From contig NZ_FPBF01000007.1 in the NCBI RefSeq assembly GCF_900116615.1, forward strand, positions 1-64,000: 64,000 bases of DNA, written 5' to 3'. This DNA is from Algoriphagus locisalis. Its GTDB lineage: Bacteria > Bacteroidota > Bacteroidia > Cytophagales > Cyclobacteriaceae. A model generated the notes under the pieces. That model was not told the DNA's origin, did no database searches, and saw nothing but the letters and a program-made list of their open reading frames with translations. Shown one piece after another: positions 44,361-53,690 of the stretch. Numbering within the stretch: the first letter of the stretch is position 1; each line of letters begins with the position of its first letter. The position numbers were made by a program, and so were the translations under genes.

Positions 44361-44472
44361 ATTCTATTGAAATTTCAGATTTGCAATTACTTCTCTTTTA
44401 ACTACGATAAATCTTCATTCGTTCAGGCATACTCTTGATCTTTCTTTACCTTGAGCGCAGAAAATAGCAAAA

Positions 44473-45351
44473 ATGACCATCACTACTATCTGCATCATTG
44501 GAGCTGGCAATCTCGGGACGAAAATTGCTTTGCAGGCAGCAATTTCTGGTTTTCAGGTGCAGGTCTATGATGTGGACCACAGCAGACTTCAACGTTCTTC
44601 TACAGAAATGAACCTCCTGATAGATCAACTGAATAAATCAGGACAAAAAACTAACGTCCCATCAGTAGAAGTGATGGAACGGGTTTATTTTACTTTTAAT
44701 CTAGCGGAGGCCTTACAAGCTGCTGATGTAGTCATTGAAAGTGTGACTGAAGACGCTGGAATCAAATCTGAAGTTTGGAAAGAAATAGGGAAACTAGCCC
44801 CAGCACACACCATTTTCACAACAAACACGTCTTACCTCCTTCCTTCCCAATTTGCAGAGGTATCAGGAAGGCCGGAGAAATTTTGTGCATTTCACTTTCA
44901 TGATGTGTTTCACTCCAGAGTGGTGGACATTATGCCTCATGAAGGTACCGATGCTAAAGTGATTAGCATCTTGGAGGGGCTTGGGCGAAAACTGAATCAA
45001 ATACCAATTTTGGTTAAAAAAGAACATTCTGGATATATCTTCAATACACTTTTGATCGCCTGGATCGATGCAGCAGGCAGACTGCTGACAGGCGAAATAG
45101 CCGAAGTAGAAGCCATAGATAAATCTTGGATGATCAATTTCAATATGTCTGCTGGCCCATTTGGGATTTTGGACAATGTGGGTTTAGACACAGCCTGGCA
45201 TATCACCAGTTCTAGAAGAAACCCTTCCTCAAGAGCTTTTGCGGCTCTTCTCAAAGCATATGTGGATCAGGGGAAATTAGGTGCCAAATCGGGCGAGGGC
45301 TTCTACAAATACCCCAACCCTAGCTATAAAAGCGTAGATTTTTTGAAATAA
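44473..45351 (+). CDS. 3-hydroxyacyl-CoA dehydrogenase family protein
   Basis: A 292-residue NAD-dependent enzyme with the Rossmann motif GAGNLG at 10-15 and acidic Asp33 that selects NAD, then the C-terminal 3HCDH domain (NTLLIAWIDAAGRLL..., GPFGILDNVGLDTAW). The catalytic His is retained at 141, but the usual HFFNP reads HFHDV, followed by FHSRVVDIMPH. So it belongs to a divergent subgroup, and its natural substrate may not be a standard beta-oxidation intermediate. Monocistronic. Confidence 0.85.
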   Translation: MTITTICIIGAGNLGTKIALQAAISGFQVQVYDVDHSRLQRSSTEMNLLIDQLNKSGQKTNVPSVEVMERVYFTFNLAEALQAADVVIESVTEDAGIKSEVWKEIGKLAPAHTIFTTNTSYLLPSQFAEVSGRPEKFCAFHFHDVFHSRVVDIMPHEGTDAKVISILEGLGRKLNQIPILVKKEHSGYIFNTLLIAWIDAAGRLLTGEIAEVEAIDKSWMINFNMSAGPFGILDNVGLDTAWHITSSRRNPSSRAFAALLKAYVDQGKLGAKSGEGFYKYPNPSYKSVDFLK

Positions 45352-45427
45352 TCAAAACATTTTCGGCTTAAATAAGATCTAGTTTTAGAAAATACCTCGT
45401 AATTGCTCCTACCCTTTAATCTCCCTT

Positions 45428-47827
45428 ATGAATTACTTTTATTTATGTCTTACCCTTGGCATGCTGTTTTGGAACAGCGCAGAAAGTAGAGGTCAGATCT
45501 CAGCTAGTCAAAACTTGAATTTTCCTGCCTCCTTACATTCCCAAGCTGAAATTGCCCAAGTAGATTCTACTAATTACACCTTGGAAAAACTGCTTGAAAA
45601 TGAAAACAATCTTGATTTTGCTACTTTAAAATATCCAATAACCGATTTAGGTTTTACAGATAAGACCTTCTGGTTGAGGTTTTCTTTGGAAAATAACTCT
45701 GAGGAAGCCCAGACTTTCTTTTTGGAAACTGCCCGCCCTATCACAGATGTGGTTCATTTATATCAATTTACTGAAGGAAAACTTATTTCAGATCAGCTGA
45801 GCGGTGATTTGGTCAGTTTTGATGATAGGCCATTTAAGCACAGAAAGCTGATCTTCCCGATTACGCTTGAACCTAATTCCTCGTCCAAATTTTACATCAA
45901 ATACCAAAGTGATGGTGAAGTAATTAACCTTCCTCTTCTGTTGAATGACACCTCATCGCTGGTTAATTCTTCATTCTTCAACCAACTGATATTTGGGTTT
46001 TTCTATGGCATCCTCTGTATCGCAAGTGTGATGTACCTTTTCTTTTATTTTGGAATGAAGGAATCCAGCTTTCTTTTCTACGTAGCCTATGTAGTGTCAG
46101 TCGGACTTCTTCACTTAAATCTTGATGGGTACTTTTTCCAATACATTACTCAGGAGCAGGGCTGGTTTGCCAATCGCTCCCTGTTGATTTTCGCAACTTT
46201 GAGCTCACTGGCACTCGGGGGCTATAGCTATGTTTATATCAATGCACCGAGACTCACTACTCTCATCAAGCGTTCGTACCAAATCCTTTTCATTGCACAT
46301 ATTTTCTTGTTAATAGCGATTCTGACGTACACAGCAGGACAGGCTCTCTATTACCCGGCTGTCAATATTCTTGGGATTTTAACGTTGGCTTTGATCATCA
46401 CGAACATTTTCAACAGTTACATTACCAAAACGCCAATTGATTTTTTCTTTACGATAGGCATTGCCTGCTTGACTTTTGGCTTCGTGCTATTCATTTTAAA
46501 CAACTTTTCCCTGATTCCCAATTCTTTTTTCACAGCAAATGCTTCCAAAATCGGTACTGGAGTAGAAATCATATTCCTATCCCTTTCTATGGCAAATAGA
46601 ATACGCTTGCTGAAAAGCGAAAAAGAGAAAATGCAAGAAATCGCATTGGTGCAGTCTCAGGAATCCAATGAAATAAAGTCTTATTTCCTTTCAAACATGA
46701 GCCATGAATTGCGAACTCCGCTAAACGCAATCTTGGGACTTTCCAAATCAATTATAAGCAGCACGGATGATCCCAGTATCAAAAACAACCTGGAGGTAAT
46801 CCAATACTCCTCTATGTCTTTATTAAGTTCCATCAATGATATTCTTGATTATTCTAAAATCGAAAAAGGTGAGTTGAAGCTTGCTCGTGTGGACTTTGAA
46901 CTCAATAAAATCATTAAAGAATTAAAAGTGGTAACCAATCAAAAATCACGGGAAAAAGGGTTGGAATTCATCTATGAAGAGCGAAATAACATAAATTCAA
47001 AACTCCTTGGGGATCCTATTCGCCTCAAGCAAATCATATCCAATGTCCTGGATAACGCGACTAAATTCACCCAAAAAGGACAGGTAAAATTAGCTATCAA
47101 CACCGAAGAACTTCCAGGGAATAAGGTCAGAATCAACTTGGACATAGCCGATACCGGCGTAGGGATAGCCAAAGAAAAGCTGGATCGGGTGTTCGATTCA
47201 TTCAGTCAGGAGCAGATCAATGACAAGCGGAAATATGGGGGTTTTGGAATAGGTCTATGCATCGTAAAAGCCTTAGTGAACCTTCATCAGGGTGAAATAG
47301 AAATCAATTCTGTCAAAAATAAAGGAACTCAGGTAAGCATAAAGCTGGAAATCGAAAAGTCAGAAAAGTCTCTGCAAAACCAAGAATTGATGACTCCTTC
47401 ACAATCCGAGAAGCTAATGAATGGTAAGCATTTGCTAGTGGTAGAAGACAATACAGTAAACCAGCTGGTAATCAAATCTATTTTGAGGAAATGGAAAGGG
47501 GTAACCTTTGATTTTGCAAACCATGGAATAGAAGCACTGGAAGCCATGAAGACATCTGCTTATGATGTGGTGCTGATGGATCTGCAAATGCCTGAAATGG
47601 ATGGATATGAAGCTACTCAAGAAATCCGTTCGGGGAACTCGGGAATGAATTCCAAGGATATTCCAATTATAGCTGTGACTGCAGATACCACCGAAAAAAC
47701 GAAAAACCGGGTCTTTGCAATTGGAATGGATGCTTATATCACCAAGCCTATAGATCAGGAATTACTTTTTTCCAGTGTGGAAAAAGCGCTTTATCTGGAT
47801 AAAATCAAGCTGGATATTGAGCTTTAA
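45428..47827 (+). CDS. Hybrid sensor histidine kinase with 7TM-DISM sensor
   Basis: A 799-residue membrane kinase. Order: signal segment (about 1-20), 7TMR-DISMED2 extracytoplasmic domain (about 40-170), seven membrane helices (about 180-390), HisKA with phospho-acceptor His426 in SHELRTPLN, an ATPase domain with DNATKFT, DTGVGIA and GGFGIGLCIV (about 530-645), and a receiver domain with phospho-acceptor Asp718 in LMDLQMPEMDG and KPID (about 668-790). It can sense an external carbohydrate-like or other ligand and passes phosphate to its own receiver. No response regulator with an output domain is adjacent. Confidence 0.92.
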   Translation: MNYFYLCLTLGMLFWNSAESRGQISASQNLNFPASLHSQAEIAQVDSTNYTLEKLLENENNLDFATLKYPITDLGFTDKTFWLRFSLENNSEEAQTFFLETARPITDVVHLYQFTEGKLISDQLSGDLVSFDDRPFKHRKLIFPITLEPNSSSKFYIKYQSDGEVINLPLLLNDTSSLVNSSFFNQLIFGFFYGILCIASVMYLFFYFGMKESSFLFYVAYVVSVGLLHLNLDGYFFQYITQEQGWFANRSLLIFATLSSLALGGYSYVYINAPRLTTLIKRSYQILFIAHIFLLIAILTYTAGQALYYPAVNILGILTLALIITNIFNSYITKTPIDFFFTIGIACLTFGFVLFILNNFSLIPNSFFTANASKIGTGVEIIFLSLSMANRIRLLKSEKEKMQEIALVQSQESNEIKSYFLSNMSHELRTPLNAILGLSKSIISSTDDPSIKNNLEVIQYSSMSLLSSINDILDYSKIEKGELKLARVDFELNKIIKELKVVTNQKSREKGLEFIYEERNNINSKLLGDPIRLKQIISNVLDNATKFTQKGQVKLAINTEELPGNKVRINLDIADTGVGIAKEKLDRVFDSFSQEQINDKRKYGGFGIGLCIVKALVNLHQGEIEINSVKNKGTQVSIKLEIEKSEKSLQNQELMTPSQSEKLMNGKHLLVVEDNTVNQLVIKSILRKWKGVTFDFANHGIEALEAMKTSAYDVVLMDLQMPEMDGYEATQEIRSGNSGMNSKDIPIIAVTADTTEKTKNRVFAIGMDAYITKPIDQELLFSSVEKALYLDKIKLDIEL

Positions 47828-47860
47828 ATTAGTTCTGTGATTCGAAAATCAACAAGGCTT

Positions 47861-48985
47861 TTATGGTTTTGTAGATTCCGGATTGTAATCCATAGGCAAC
47901 AAATCACCCACTCGCTCCCATGCGATGTATCCTTCTACTAAAATCCCAAATGGATCTGCATAGCTCCCATTTGCGTAAATTTCCAATTCCTCTAGTTCGA
48001 GATGAATTGTAGAAACCTGATTTCCAAGCCTCCCAGGGCTGGCTCTGCCTCTGAACTCCACGCTTTCTAACTCCTCGGTGTAGGTGACATGCACGTAGTC
48101 ACTGAAGCGTAGCATCACTTTGCCCTCAGCATTCTTGGTGATTAGTTCCTTTGCCGAAAAAGGACTAGAAACCAATTGATTAACAAACTTACCGGGATTG
48201 GAAGGATCAGGGACTCGGTAGAGCCTTCGTAGGACAAATCCCTGTTCTTCTGTAGTTCCTTCGTAAATTGACCTGATCAGGTGCTGTAAACTTCCTCGAT
48301 ATGCTTTTTCACGTTGTTGTTCGACTTTTCTCTGCTTTCTTCTAGACAAAGTTGAATCGGGTACAAAGAGTGGATATCCGGCATAAAACACATAGCCATC
48401 CTGCCTCTGATACCTAAATTCTTCTAGTAAATAGTCAAGCCGGTAGCCAAGGTTCGGATTTTCAATTCTCAGGATATCTGCTGCAGTCACTTTGAGCACG
48501 CCTGTTTCACTTTGATCATCCAGTCTCAAGATAGTTTCATCGAGAAACTTGCATTGGAGTCCATTTTCTGAAGTTCCAAGAAAATAAGCTTTGAAACTCG
48601 CCAGGTTCCTGTACCAAGCTGGATCACGGTTTACCTTGACCTCTACCAAGTCCAATTCCTCCTCACTTGGAGTTAGTAAAAACCGGTACCCCTGAGGCTT
48701 TAATTCTTCTGTAGATAAACTGAATACTAGCCCATTATATCCCAACATACGAATAATCACTTCATAGTTTCCTTCGGGAATAGACAAAGAGAATTTCCCA
48801 TTTTCATCTGCAGATACACCAAAGGTGGTATTCGTGATAAAAACAGTGGCATATGGAATCTCTTCACCCGTATCAAAATCAGCCACGGTACCTTGAAAAA
48901 CCAGTTGGGCAAAAGCCATATTCCCACCTAAAAACAAAAACAAGCCTAAAACAATCTTTCGAAGTATTGTAATAGGCTTGTTCAT
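47861..48985 (-). CDS. Exported CarboxypepD_reg-like domain protein
   Basis: A 374-residue protein with a signal peptide (about 1-26, ending AFAQ) and a CarboxypepD_reg-like beta-sandwich (about 27-110: FQGTVADFDTGEEIPYATVFI, GKFSLSIPEGNYEVIIRMLGY). The remaining about 260 residues have no motif I know; the segment with RRKQRKVEQQREKAY is strongly basic. Similar proteins are surface or periplasmic and unassigned. It starts 25 bases after topA on the same strand, so it may be co-transcribed with it. Confidence 0.75.
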   Translation of the reverse strand: MNKPITILRKIVLGLFLFLGGNMAFAQLVFQGTVADFDTGEEIPYATVFITNTTFGVSADENGKFSLSIPEGNYEVIIRMLGYNGLVFSLSTEELKPQGYRFLLTPSEEELDLVEVKVNRDPAWYRNLASFKAYFLGTSENGLQCKFLDETILRLDDQSETGVLKVTAADILRIENPNLGYRLDYLLEEFRYQRQDGYVFYAGYPLFVPDSTLSRRKQRKVEQQREKAYRGSLQHLIRSIYEGTTEEQGFVLRRLYRVPDPSNPGKFVNQLVSSPFSAKELITKNAEGKVMLRFSDYVHVTYTEELESVEFRGRASPGRLGNQVSTIHLELEELEIYANGSYADPFGILVEGYIAWERVGDLLPMDYNPESTKP

Positions 48986-49010
48986 TTTATTTCTGGTAGG
49001 TAGGTTTTAC

Positions 49011-51338
49011 TTACTTTTTCTTGGCGAATCTCCCTCCTTTTTTCTTGGGTTCAGGCTGGTTTTCTATGATATGAATCGTCTCTTCGTAAGTAAGTGTTTC
49101 GGCCTCCTTATCTTTAGGGATTTTGTAATTATTCTTACCCATCTTGATATAGGGTCCCCATCGACCATTCAATACCTGGATTTCAGGGTTTTCATCAAAG
49201 GATTTGATATGTTTTTTGGCATCAGCTTCACGCTTATCCTTGATGAGTTGGATTCCTTCTTCTTCTGTGATGCTCAGTGGATCCATTTCCTTTGGAAGGG
49301 AAACGAAATTGCCATCATGACGCACATAAGGGCCAAACCTTCCGATAGCAGCCACCATTTTTTTGTCCTCAAACATCCCGATGTCACGAGGTAATTTGAA
49401 CAATTCCAGTGCATCTTCCATCGTAATATTTTCGATGAACTGGCCTTTCTTCAAGCTTGCAAACTGCTTTTCTTCATCTTCCGAGTCGCCGATCTGTACC
49501 AAAGGACCAAATTTCCCAAGTCGAGCAATCATTGGCTTCCCACTTACAGGGTGATTTCCAAGTTCACGGCTTGTATTGAGATCTTGTCTGGCGATTTGCT
49601 CAGTGTCTTCTACATTCTTATGGAAATTGCCATAGAAAGAATCCAACATATCCTGCCAAACCTGTCCACCTGCAGCGATATCATCAAATTCCTTTTCTAC
49701 TCTTGCAGTAAAGCTGAAGTCAATCACATTCGGGAAATGCTCTACCAGGAAGTCATTCACCACCATTGCAATATTGGTTGGGAAAAGCTTCTGTTTCTCA
49801 GCTCCAGTATTTTCAGTTTTGGTGGCATCTTTAAATTCACCACCTTTTATGATCATTTCCACATAATCTCTAGGCGTACCATCTCTGGATTCCTTGATTA
49901 CATATTCACGTCGTTGAATGGTAGAAATGGTTGGTGCATAGGTGGACGGTCGTCCGATTCCCAACTCTTCAAGTTTCTTCACTAAAGAAGCTTCTGTATA
50001 TCTAGGAGAAGCTCTGGAGAAGGTCTCCCGGCCTTTCATTTCCTGAAGACTAAGAGCTTGACCGATGTTCAATGGAGGCAATAAAGCCTTTCCCTCATTG
50101 CGGTCTTCCTCTTCCGGCTCATCATCGGTGTCTTCAAGATATACTTTTAGGAATCCATCAAACTTGATGATCTCGCCCGTTGCGACTAGATTTTGCGGCT
50201 GATTTGAGATATCTACCGTGATGATCGTCTTCTCCAATTCCGCATCTGCCATCTGCGACGCGATAGCACGCTTCCAGATCAGCTCATAGAGCCGCTGTTC
50301 GTTGCGATCTCCCGATCCATGGGTATTGCCAAAGTCAGTTGGTCGGATGGCTTCGTGAGCCTCCTGAGCCCCTTCAGACTTGGTCGTGAATTTTCTTGAT
50401 TTGTGGTATTTGTCACCGTATGAACTCTGGATTGCACTTTTAGCTGATGCCATCGCGTCATCCGATAGATTCACACTATCTGTTCTCATATAAGTAATCT
50501 TACCAGCTTCGTAGAGTTTCTGAGCGACAGACATAGTTTGAGCAACAGAGAAATATAGCTTTCTACTCGCTTCCTGCTGAAGTGTGGAAGTGGTAAAAGG
50601 AGCTGCTGGAGATTTTTTCCCAGGCTTTTTCTCCAGATTAGCAACTGAAAAATCAGCTTCTAGGCATTTCTTTAGGAATTCCTCAGCCTCAGCTTTCGTA
50701 TCAAATTTCTTTGGAAGTTCCGCCTGGAAAGTTTTGCCTTCTACTTCGAAAATAGCGGTTATTCTATAACTTGACTTGGCTTTATGCTGTTCAATTTCTC
50801 TTTCTCTATCAACAATCAGCCTAACTGCTACAGACTGAACCCGTCCTGCGGAAAGACCTGTTTTGATTTTCTTCCAAAGAATCGGAGAAAGTTCAAAACC
50901 CACCAAACGATCCAAGATCCTGCGTGCCTGCTGGGCATTTACCAAATCTATATCTATCCCTCTTGGGTTTTCGATGGCTTTGGTGATCGCATTTTTGGTG
51001 ATTTCCCTGAAGACAATTCTTCGGGTATTTTCATCCTTTAGCTTTAATACTTCCTTCAAATGCCAAGAAATCGCCTCTCCCTCGCGGTCATCATCACTCG
51101 CTAGGTAAACAGTCTCTGCATCCTTCACTAAAGCTTTGAGATTTTTGATCACATCCTTTTTATCGGCAGTGACCTCATAGGTGGGATTAAATCTATTTTT
51201 AATATCGATCGCTTTATCGCCTTTAGGAAGATCCCGAACATGACCGTAGCTGGATGCGACCTTATAGTCCTTGCCCAAGTATCCTTCTATGGTTTTGGCT
51301 TTGGCAGGTGACTCGACGATAACAAGGTTTTTTGACAT
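49011..51338 (-). CDS. topA: DNA topoisomerase I
   Basis: A type IA topoisomerase that relaxes negative supercoils. I start at the Met at 51338 (775 residues) because the Toprim motif follows directly (NLVIVESPAKAKTIEGYLG); an upstream Met nine codons earlier is less likely. Landmarks: the acidic Toprim motif SDDDREGEAI, active-site Tyr283 in ITYMRTDSVNLS, then C-terminal repeat modules (KFGPLVQIG, RFGPYVRHDG, RWGPYIKMG) and a basic tail KKKGGRFAKKK. The C-terminus lacks tetra-Cys zinc fingers, as in several Bacteroidota enzymes. Confidence 0.94.
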   Translation of the reverse strand: MSKNLVIVESPAKAKTIEGYLGKDYKVASSYGHVRDLPKGDKAIDIKNRFNPTYEVTADKKDVIKNLKALVKDAETVYLASDDDREGEAISWHLKEVLKLKDENTRRIVFREITKNAITKAIENPRGIDIDLVNAQQARRILDRLVGFELSPILWKKIKTGLSAGRVQSVAVRLIVDREREIEQHKAKSSYRITAIFEVEGKTFQAELPKKFDTKAEAEEFLKKCLEADFSVANLEKKPGKKSPAAPFTTSTLQQEASRKLYFSVAQTMSVAQKLYEAGKITYMRTDSVNLSDDAMASAKSAIQSSYGDKYHKSRKFTTKSEGAQEAHEAIRPTDFGNTHGSGDRNEQRLYELIWKRAIASQMADAELEKTIITVDISNQPQNLVATGEIIKFDGFLKVYLEDTDDEPEEEDRNEGKALLPPLNIGQALSLQEMKGRETFSRASPRYTEASLVKKLEELGIGRPSTYAPTISTIQRREYVIKESRDGTPRDYVEMIIKGGEFKDATKTENTGAEKQKLFPTNIAMVVNDFLVEHFPNVIDFSFTARVEKEFDDIAAGGQVWQDMLDSFYGNFHKNVEDTEQIARQDLNTSRELGNHPVSGKPMIARLGKFGPLVQIGDSEDEEKQFASLKKGQFIENITMEDALELFKLPRDIGMFEDKKMVAAIGRFGPYVRHDGNFVSLPKEMDPLSITEEEGIQLIKDKREADAKKHIKSFDENPEIQVLNGRWGPYIKMGKNNYKIPKDKEAETLTYEETIHIIENQPEPKKKGGRFAKKK

Positions 51339-51493
51339 AGAAAAGCAGTTTTTCTGGGCTTTCAAACCCGATAAGAAAAGCTAAAAATAGACGGCATTGT
51401 TTTCTCGTCCAAATATTTAAAATTGCGTTGCTCGGATTTGGTGGGATTTTTGATTCAAGTGCCTTATACTTTTACAGGCTTAAACCACTTATC

Positions 51494-51961
51494 ATGAAGC
51501 AATTGTTTTTACTCAGACACGGAGAAGCAGGTTTTTCTCAAGGATCAGATTTTCAGCGCCAACTCACCAAAAAAGGCAGAGATAGCCTGGATCGTATGGG
51601 AAAAAGCTTAGAAACAACCCTGAAATCCGTGGATTTGATGTATTGCTCAGCTGCACGACGTACTGTAGAAACTGCTGAACTGATCGAAAAGTACATCCAT
51701 ATTAAAGACAGAATTTTCACTATGGATATTTATGAAGGCAATGTAGGCAGCATGATTTCCTTGCTGGAAAATACAGCTCCTGACGTGGAAAACTGTCTCT
51801 TTATAGGACATAATCCTACCATCAGTTTATTACTATCGCATATTAGCAATGAAAACTACATTGGATTGCAGCCCGGAATGATGGCTGTGATAGACTTGCA
51901 GGTACCGGAATGGAAGATGCTTGGCTTAGGCACTGGAACATTGAAGGAAATCATTCAATAA
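51494..51961 (+). CDS. sixA: SixA-like histidine phosphatase
   Basis: A 155-residue histidine-phosphatase-superfamily protein starting at the ATG at 51494; an in-frame TTG at 51428 would add 22 non-homologous residues. It has RHGEAG at 8-13 (His9), the QLTKKGRDSL segment and SAARRTVETAELI, with the second His in IGHNPTISLLL. SixA removes phosphate from phosphohistidine of two-component phosphotransfer proteins; small relatives also act on other phosphoesters. Divergent from topA. The hybrid kinase in the window is a possible but unproven target. Confidence 0.85.
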   Translation: MKQLFLLRHGEAGFSQGSDFQRQLTKKGRDSLDRMGKSLETTLKSVDLMYCSAARRTVETAELIEKYIHIKDRIFTMDIYEGNVGSMISLLENTAPDVENCLFIGHNPTISLLLSHISNENYIGLQPGMMAVIDLQVPEWKMLGLGTGTLKEIIQ

Positions 51962-52430
51962 GCAACAATCCATTAAGGGACCATTGAAAAACCCACTTTT
52001 AGATTCTCATCAAAAAAAAGAACACAATAATTAAGTTTTTGACCCCACTCCTATTATATTCGTAAAATAATTCGGCAATCAGCGAAGTTTAACACCCAGT
52101 ATTTTAAAATATGTTGTTTTTTTGAATTTTAATAAACCCTCTCGATTCGGAAAGTTTACCCGAAGCCCCGCCCAAAATACTCAAGTGGTTCCATCGCCGC
52201 GGAACCTTCAGTTACATGCTGATCAATGGCTAAAAATTAGAGTACCCTTTTAAAGAATATACATACCCAAATTACGATTACCGATTAAAGTGCTAGCATG
52301 AATATCTTCGAAAGAACCGAATATTGCCGCTTTCTTCACCCAGCCTCTGAATAGATGCAGTTCCTACGGAAGTTTAGAAGAGCAAACAGTTTTCTGAATT
52401 CTTTAGGAAAAAGAACCAAATTAAAATGCG
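51962..52430. other. Gene-free region of about 470 nt
   Basis: I see no convincing gene. A frame of about 40 codons before a stop around 52232 (reading PEAPPKILKWFHRRGTFSYM) continues openly beyond the stop, so it could be the trace of a decayed gene. A short hairpin GGTTCC/GGAACC lies at 52187-52205. Everything else looks like A/T-rich non-coding sequence. Confidence 0.5.
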
Positions 52431-52464
52431 AAAAGCCCTGAATTTTACGGTTCAGGGCTTTTTT
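52431..52464. terminator. Intrinsic terminator of the DUF1080 gene
   Basis: The stem AAAAGCCCTGAA/TTCAGGGCTTTT with an eight-base loop carries A-run and T-run on the two sides. It is 19 bases beyond the minus-strand stop. Confidence 0.85.
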
Positions 52465-52482
52465 ATTGGTCTATGTATTACT

Positions 52483-53256
52483 TTAGAAATCAGTGGACAT
52501 ATCGTCCAATTTCAGTTTTTTGATCCAGATATTTCTGAAGAAAACATCATGTCCTTCTGCCTGAAGTTTCAGTCCTCCAGGTCTGTCAGTGATACCTTTT
52601 CCGCCGTCATTTCCTCCATCTAGACCAGAATTTGGTCCTCCCCAAACTTGTTGTATCTCCTTGTCTTCATGAATTTTCACACCATTTAGATAGACTGTTG
52701 CACGAGGCTTTGCTACCAATTTCCCATTTTCAAAACGTGCAGCTTTGAACACAATATCATATGCATTCCATTTGCCTATGCCATAGTATTCCTCAGAAGT
52801 AGGAATATGCTCATTAATCAATGCACCCAAGCCGTGATCACCATAATCTCCGTCTAGTATTTGCACCTCGTACCTGTTCTGCAAATACACGCCACTATTA
52901 CCACCTTCGTTTTTGATAAAAAATTCTACATGAGCTCGGAAATCTTCAAATTTATCTTTGGTCACTATGTCCGCAGCGCCATATAGACCGCCAGCTGCTG
53001 CCGGATCATTACTACTAATTGCTTTGCCTCCGTCAACGGGATCCGATACTTCAGGCCATTTAATGGGATTTTCAGCACTAAATCTTGGGCCTTCCCAGTA
53101 CTCCCAGTTCTTTTCTACCGATTTCTTCGAGCCGTCTAGGTATAATTTAGCTCCCTTTTCAGGCTTTACTCCTACACCAGTTTGAGCCATCGTAAGTGTG
53201 GCAGCTCCTAAAAGTGCTAGAGTGAAAACAAGTCTTTGCAAAAATTTGTGATTCAT
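52483..53256 (-). CDS. Exported DUF1080 (3-keto-disaccharide hydrolase-like) protein
   Basis: A 257-residue protein with a signal peptide (about 1-25, ending TMAQ) and one concanavalin-like DUF1080 domain. Characteristic pieces are EFFIKNEGGNSGVYLQNRYEVQILD, GKWNAYDIVFKAARFENG, VYLNGVKIHEDKE and GGLKLQAEGHDVFFRNIWIKKL. Some members hydrolyse 3-keto-glycosides, but most are unassigned. No sugar oxidase or transporter is adjacent. It is probably periplasmic. Confidence 0.88.
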   Translation of the reverse strand: MNHKFLQRLVFTLALLGAATLTMAQTGVGVKPEKGAKLYLDGSKKSVEKNWEYWEGPRFSAENPIKWPEVSDPVDGGKAISSNDPAAAGGLYGAADIVTKDKFEDFRAHVEFFIKNEGGNSGVYLQNRYEVQILDGDYGDHGLGALINEHIPTSEEYYGIGKWNAYDIVFKAARFENGKLVAKPRATVYLNGVKIHEDKEIQQVWGGPNSGLDGGNDGGKGITDRPGGLKLQAEGHDVFFRNIWIKKLKLDDMSTDF

Positions 53257-53450
53257 ATGTAGATAGATTTGAATATATTTTTTCTCTAAATTAAATAATT
53301 GAACAAGTCTGATTGGTCAATTTGGTTAATTTTAAACAAAATCAAGCTGTTTATAAGATGAATTCAAGAATGAAACAAATGAGTTCTATGGGATTGGTTA
53401 AAATTTTTCCAGATTCTCCCCAAATCAGCTTGGGACAAACTTGATAATTC

Positions 53451-53690
53451 TTTGAAAAAAATTAGGAACACATGAAATCGAGCATGTCGGAAGCGACACA
53501 CAGAGGGATGATTATCTCCCAGGCGAGATTCCATCCCGTATCCTTCGTCACGGGACAGGTTATGGCCTTTAAAAGACAAATTATAATCATATGAAATCAA
53601 GCATGACCATAACCGACATACAGAGGGATGTTTATAATTCATGCGAAGATTCCATGTGACCTTAAAAAAAATTATAAACACATGAAATGG
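53451..53690 (+). repeat. Triplicated leader of the ypfJ gene
   Basis: A block of about 30 nt (A-run, ATTA..AACAC, ATGAAAT) occurs at 53451-53480, 53571-53600 and 53661-53690. The last copy carries the real start of the metallopeptidase. After the first two copies a common stretch follows with AGCATG, CGACA(c/t)ACAGAGGGATG and GCGA(a)GATTCCAT. Spacing is about 119 and 91 nt. Confidence 0.8.
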
